This document shows, piece after piece, positions 5,805 through 8,138 of a stretch of 8,138 nucleotides of DNA. A program made the translations under genes and the position numbers. The notes beneath the pieces were generated by a model. That model worked only from the letters and a program-made list of their open reading frames with translations. It made no database searches and was not told the DNA's origin. Numbering within the stretch: position 1 is the first letter of the stretch; every line of letters starts with the position of its first letter. The DNA lies in NCBI GenBank assembly GCA_035605155.1, contig DATNHC010000134.1:1-8138 (forward strand), read 5' to 3'. The stretch is from VRUE01 sp035605155. Its GTDB lineage: Bacteria; Actinomycetota; Thermoleophilia; Solirubrobacterales; 70-9.

Positions 5805-8138
5805 ATGAGTTGGAAATTCGTCACGGGGTCGCTGCTTGCGCTTGCGATCGTAATATCGCTGCCCAGTTCGGTGTTGGCGATGGCCGGCGTCCAGCCCTTC
5901 GAAGTCAGCGACTATCAGGAGGACTTCGGCATATCGACAAGGCGAGCCGAAGCGGCGCTGAAGGTTCAAGCGAATGCAGCGCGCGTAGGCATCGTAGACA
6001 ACCTCGAGAATAGCCTCGGCAACCACTTCGCCGGGGTTTGGTTCGACAACCAGCAAGCCGAGTTCGTTGTGCCCGTGGTCGGGGCTGCCGCCCGCGCGGA
6101 CGCTTCAAGTGCAATGGCCGCGTTCGGTTTGCAAGGTGACTTTCGACTGGCTGCCGCGACGTCGACATGGTCGGAGCTCGAAGCTGCTCAAAAACGCCTC
6201 AATGAAGTACTCACCCAACGGCATTTGGCGAAGCCTGTCCAGACATCCCTGGATCCCAAGACGAACTCGGTGGTAATTCTACTTTCAAGCCGGGCTAGCG
6301 ATGCCACACGAAGCTGGCTTGAAGCGGAGGCGGCGGGACAGTCCGTCAGTGTGGAAGTGCGCTCGACGAATCCGCGGCAGCTGAAGACCGGCCAGCTCTC
6401 GTGTAATGCCGTTGGAAGGGTATGTGGCCAGCCACTGCGTGGAGGGGTCGCGATAGGGCCGTTGGAAGAAGGCGCCGTGCACTGGAAGTGCACCTTGGGC
6501 TTCAAGGCGACTGGCAGGTACACGGGGAATAGATACGCCCTTACCGCGGGACATTGCCCAGATCAGCATTCCCAGTGGTACACATTGAACCCTGACGAAG
6601 GACTTGCTAACCGAAAAATCGGCTACCTGGAGGAAGCAGCGGACACACTCGAAGCTGACTGGGCGAAATACAACTCAAATGGCACTGTTTGGGACCAATC
6701 GGGATGGCCTACATGGGTGGTGTATTGGGGCGGGTACATTGAAAACCGCTGGATCGAAAACGAAGCGGTACCGATAAGCCGTGAAGCATCGAGCTATCTC
6801 GGCGAGCGAGTTTGTCACTCGGGCATGTCGAGCGGCACGCATTGTGGATACGTAACCGAGTTGGACGTGACTGCATACAGCAACGGCGTACCTTTTCGCA
6901 ATCACCTTACTCGATTTGGGCCAACTTGTGCTGCCCAGGGCGACAGCGGCGGCCCGGTCTTCGACAACGGCACGGCGCTTGGTCTGGTATCCGCGGGCAC
7001 GATCTATGCTCCCACGTGCGAATGGTATCTCTCCTATGAGGAGATCACCCGGGCCACCGACGCTATGGGAGTCACTGTGGCGCCTCGGCCCCCCGACGTC
7101 ACAACTGGAGGGGTGACCAACCTCCAGCCCCGCAAAGCGACCATCGCCGCGAACGTGGACCCCAATGGAGTGTCTACCCAATACTATTTCGAGTACGGTA
7201 CGAGCCCGAGCTACGGAAGCACCACGGTGGCCTGGAGCGCTGGCGCGGGTTGGGACCCTGGGCAGTTCAGTGGGACGATCGACAACCTCAAAGGCAGCAC
7301 GACCTACCACTATCGCCTGATCGCCTTCAACAGCGCGGGTAGCGCCATAGGCGCAAACGGCACGTTTGCCACGCCCGATTGGCGCCCGTTGGTGGAAACC
7401 AAACCGGCTACAGGGGTCAAAGGCCAGAAAGCCACGCTTAACGGCACGGTCAACCCGCAAGCCAGCGAGACCAAATATCGCTTCGAATACGGTCTCTCCA
7501 CGGGTTACGGGACCAACGTCCCGATCCCCGATGCAAGCGTAGGATCGGGGAGCTCAACGGTCTCCGTGAGTCAGGCGCTGAGTGGCCTGGAAGACGGTCT
7601 CTACCACTATCGCATCGTCGCCTACAACAGCGACGGCACCAGCTACGGTGGCGACCAGACCTTCCTGATCGACAACCGCCCGATCGTCACTGTCGACCCT
7701 GCCACGAATGTTGCGATCGGCTCGGCGACCCTGAACGGTAAAGTCAACCCCCAGGCCTTCGCCTCCACCTATCGCTTCGAATACGTCTCGGACGCGGACT
7801 TCAAAGAGTCCGGCTACGCCTACGCGACCAAGGTGCCGGTTCCCGACGCAAGCGCCGGCTCCGGCGAAGCAGACGTCGCGGTGAGCCGGGCGATCACGGG
7901 CCTCGAGGCGGAAACCACCTACCGCTACCGGATCGTGGCCACCAACGTCAAAGGAACACGAATCGGGACCGAACGCACCTTCCACACCAAAACGCCGACC
8001 CCCGTCTACGTCACCGGCTTCGGCGCCTACGGCTCAGGGGCGGGGGAACTGGGCAACCCCGAAGGGATGGCCCTCGATTCCTCCGGCAACCTCTACGTCG
8101 CCAGCAGCACCAGCGGCAACGGCCAGGTGAAAAAATAC
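5805..8138 (+). CDS. Secreted streptogrisin-like serine protease with FN3-like repeats and an NHL propeller start; 3' end outside the window
   Basis: One frame stays open for 778 codons to the window edge. Residues 1-25 look like a signal peptide (hydrophobic core LLALAIVISL, cleavage after SVLA). Residues about 26-195 resemble an S1E-type propeptide: FAGVWFD and DPKTNSVVILL echo such pro-regions. The protease domain spans about 200-425. The triad is His250 (TAGHC), Asp285 (EADWAKY, the best of two nearby Asp) and Ser381 (QGDSGGP). CHSGMSSGTHC closely matches the streptogrisin/alpha-lytic motif. Eight Cys allow pairs 229-251, 337-347 and 375-405, as in alpha-lytic protease, plus 200-207. Three FN3-like repeats follow (from about residues 430, 528 and 626), and from about 734 an NHL-type repeat (GNPEGMALDSSGNLYVAS). 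The N-terminal half uses ATA, CTA, AGA, AGG and TTG codons that the operon avoids. The triad is intact, so it should be an active exoprotease, self-processed as in relatives; substrate unknown. Catalytic assignment is firm, propeptide and processing are inferred. Confidence 0.9.
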   Translation, partial: MSWKFVTGSLLALAIVISLPSSVLAMAGVQPFEVSDYQEDFGISTRRAEAALKVQANAARVGIVDNLENSLGNHFAGVWFDNQQAEFVVPVVGAAARADASSAMAAFGLQGDFRLAAATSTWSELEAAQKRLNEVLTQRHLAKPVQTSLDPKTNSVVILLSSRASDATRSWLEAEAAGQSVSVEVRSTNPRQLKTGQLSCNAVGRVCGQPLRGGVAIGPLEEGAVHWKCTLGFKATGRYTGNRYALTAGHCPDQHSQWYTLNPDEGLANRKIGYLEEAADTLEADWAKYNSNGTVWDQSGWPTWVVYWGGYIENRWIENEAVPISREASSYLGERVCHSGMSSGTHCGYVTELDVTAYSNGVPFRNHLTRFGPTCAAQGDSGGPVFDNGTALGLVSAGTIYAPTCEWYLSYEEITRATDAMGVTVAPRPPDVTTGGVTNLQPRKATIAANVDPNGVSTQYYFEYGTSPSYGSTTVAWSAGAGWDPGQFSGTIDNLKGSTTYHYRLIAFNSAGSAIGANGTFATPDWRPLVETKPATGVKGQKATLNGTVNPQASETKYRFEYGLSTGYGTNVPIPDASVGSGSSTVSVSQALSGLEDGLYHYRIVAYNSDGTSYGGDQTFLIDNRPIVTVDPATNVAIGSATLNGKVNPQAFASTYRFEYVSDADFKESGYAYATKVPVPDASAGSGEADVAVSRAITGLEAETTYRYRIVATNVKGTRIGTERTFHTKTPTPVYVTGFGAYGSGAGELGNPEGMALDSSGNLYVASSTSGNGQVKKY
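7092..7979 (+). repeat. Three FN3-like repeats in the protease protein
   Basis: Repeats begin near 7092, 7386 and 7680 (residues 430, 528, 626), a regular period of 98 codons. Each has a strand of the type ATLNGTVNPQ, then YRFEYG or similar, then a TYHYRLIAFNSAG-like segment. Repeats 2 and 3 share the exact DNA word TATCGCTTCGAATAC at 7476-7490 and 7770-7784, exactly 294 bases apart, which supports duplication. In repeat 3 the segment after FEY is altered by an insertion (VSDADFKESGYAYAT). Such domains usually act as spacers or carbohydrate/protein-binding modules in secreted proteins. Confidence 0.85.

Noticed and set aside
6675..7985. Minus-strand open frames opposite the protease and FN3 region
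   Set aside because: The plus-strand frame is continuous from signal peptide to NHL repeat with an intact catalytic triad; the antisense frames show no motif or SD.

Overview
The window is a high-GC stretch with every supported gene on the + strand. The gene order lysA-hom-thrC-thrB, the strong G/C bias at third codon positions, and a secreted protein with repeats of the form 'NGTVNPQ...YRFEYG' all point to Actinomycetota. The class Thermoleophilia (Solirubrobacterales-like) is the best guess. This is inference from sequence style; no rRNA or other taxonomic marker is present.

Layout. (1) Positions 1-318 hold the 3' end of a gene whose product ends in an M23/LytM metallopeptidase domain, a probable cell-wall hydrolase. 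(2) A roughly 110-base gap carries three GCGACCC copies, a 12-bp direct repeat and a small hairpin, with a strong Shine-Dalgarno (SD) sequence at its end. (3) Positions 433-1176 encode an unrecognised membrane-anchored, low-complexity protein whose C-terminus contains an exact-phase 8-residue (24-bp) tandem repeat. (4) Positions 1225-5657 form a tight biosynthetic operon: lysA (diaminopimelate decarboxylase), hom (homoserine dehydrogenase with an ACT domain), thrC (threonine synthase) and thrB (homoserine kinase). The last three junctions overlap by 8, 4 and 4 bases, and thrC uses a TTG start and thrB a GTG start. (5) Positions 5658-5804 contain an AT-rich 11-bp hairpin that overlaps a plausible promoter. 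(6) From 5805 to the end of the window runs an open frame of 778 codons with no stop. It encodes a secreted serine protease of the streptogrisin/alpha-lytic type (S1E-like), followed by three fibronectin-III-like repeats and the beginning of an NHL-type beta-propeller.

How the genes work together. Hom makes homoserine from aspartate semialdehyde, ThrB phosphorylates it and ThrC converts the phosphate ester to threonine. LysA finishes the lysine branch from meso-diaminopimelate. Aspartokinase and aspartate-semialdehyde dehydrogenase are not in the window. The flanking genes (M23 peptidase, anchored low-complexity protein, secreted protease) belong to the cell envelope or exterior and have no evident metabolic link to the operon.

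The core operon is ordinary. The most notable item is the large protease-FN3-NHL protein: its protease half has visibly different codon use from its repeat half and from the neighbouring operon. I found no RNA genes, CRISPR arrays, insertion sequences or a clearly new system.
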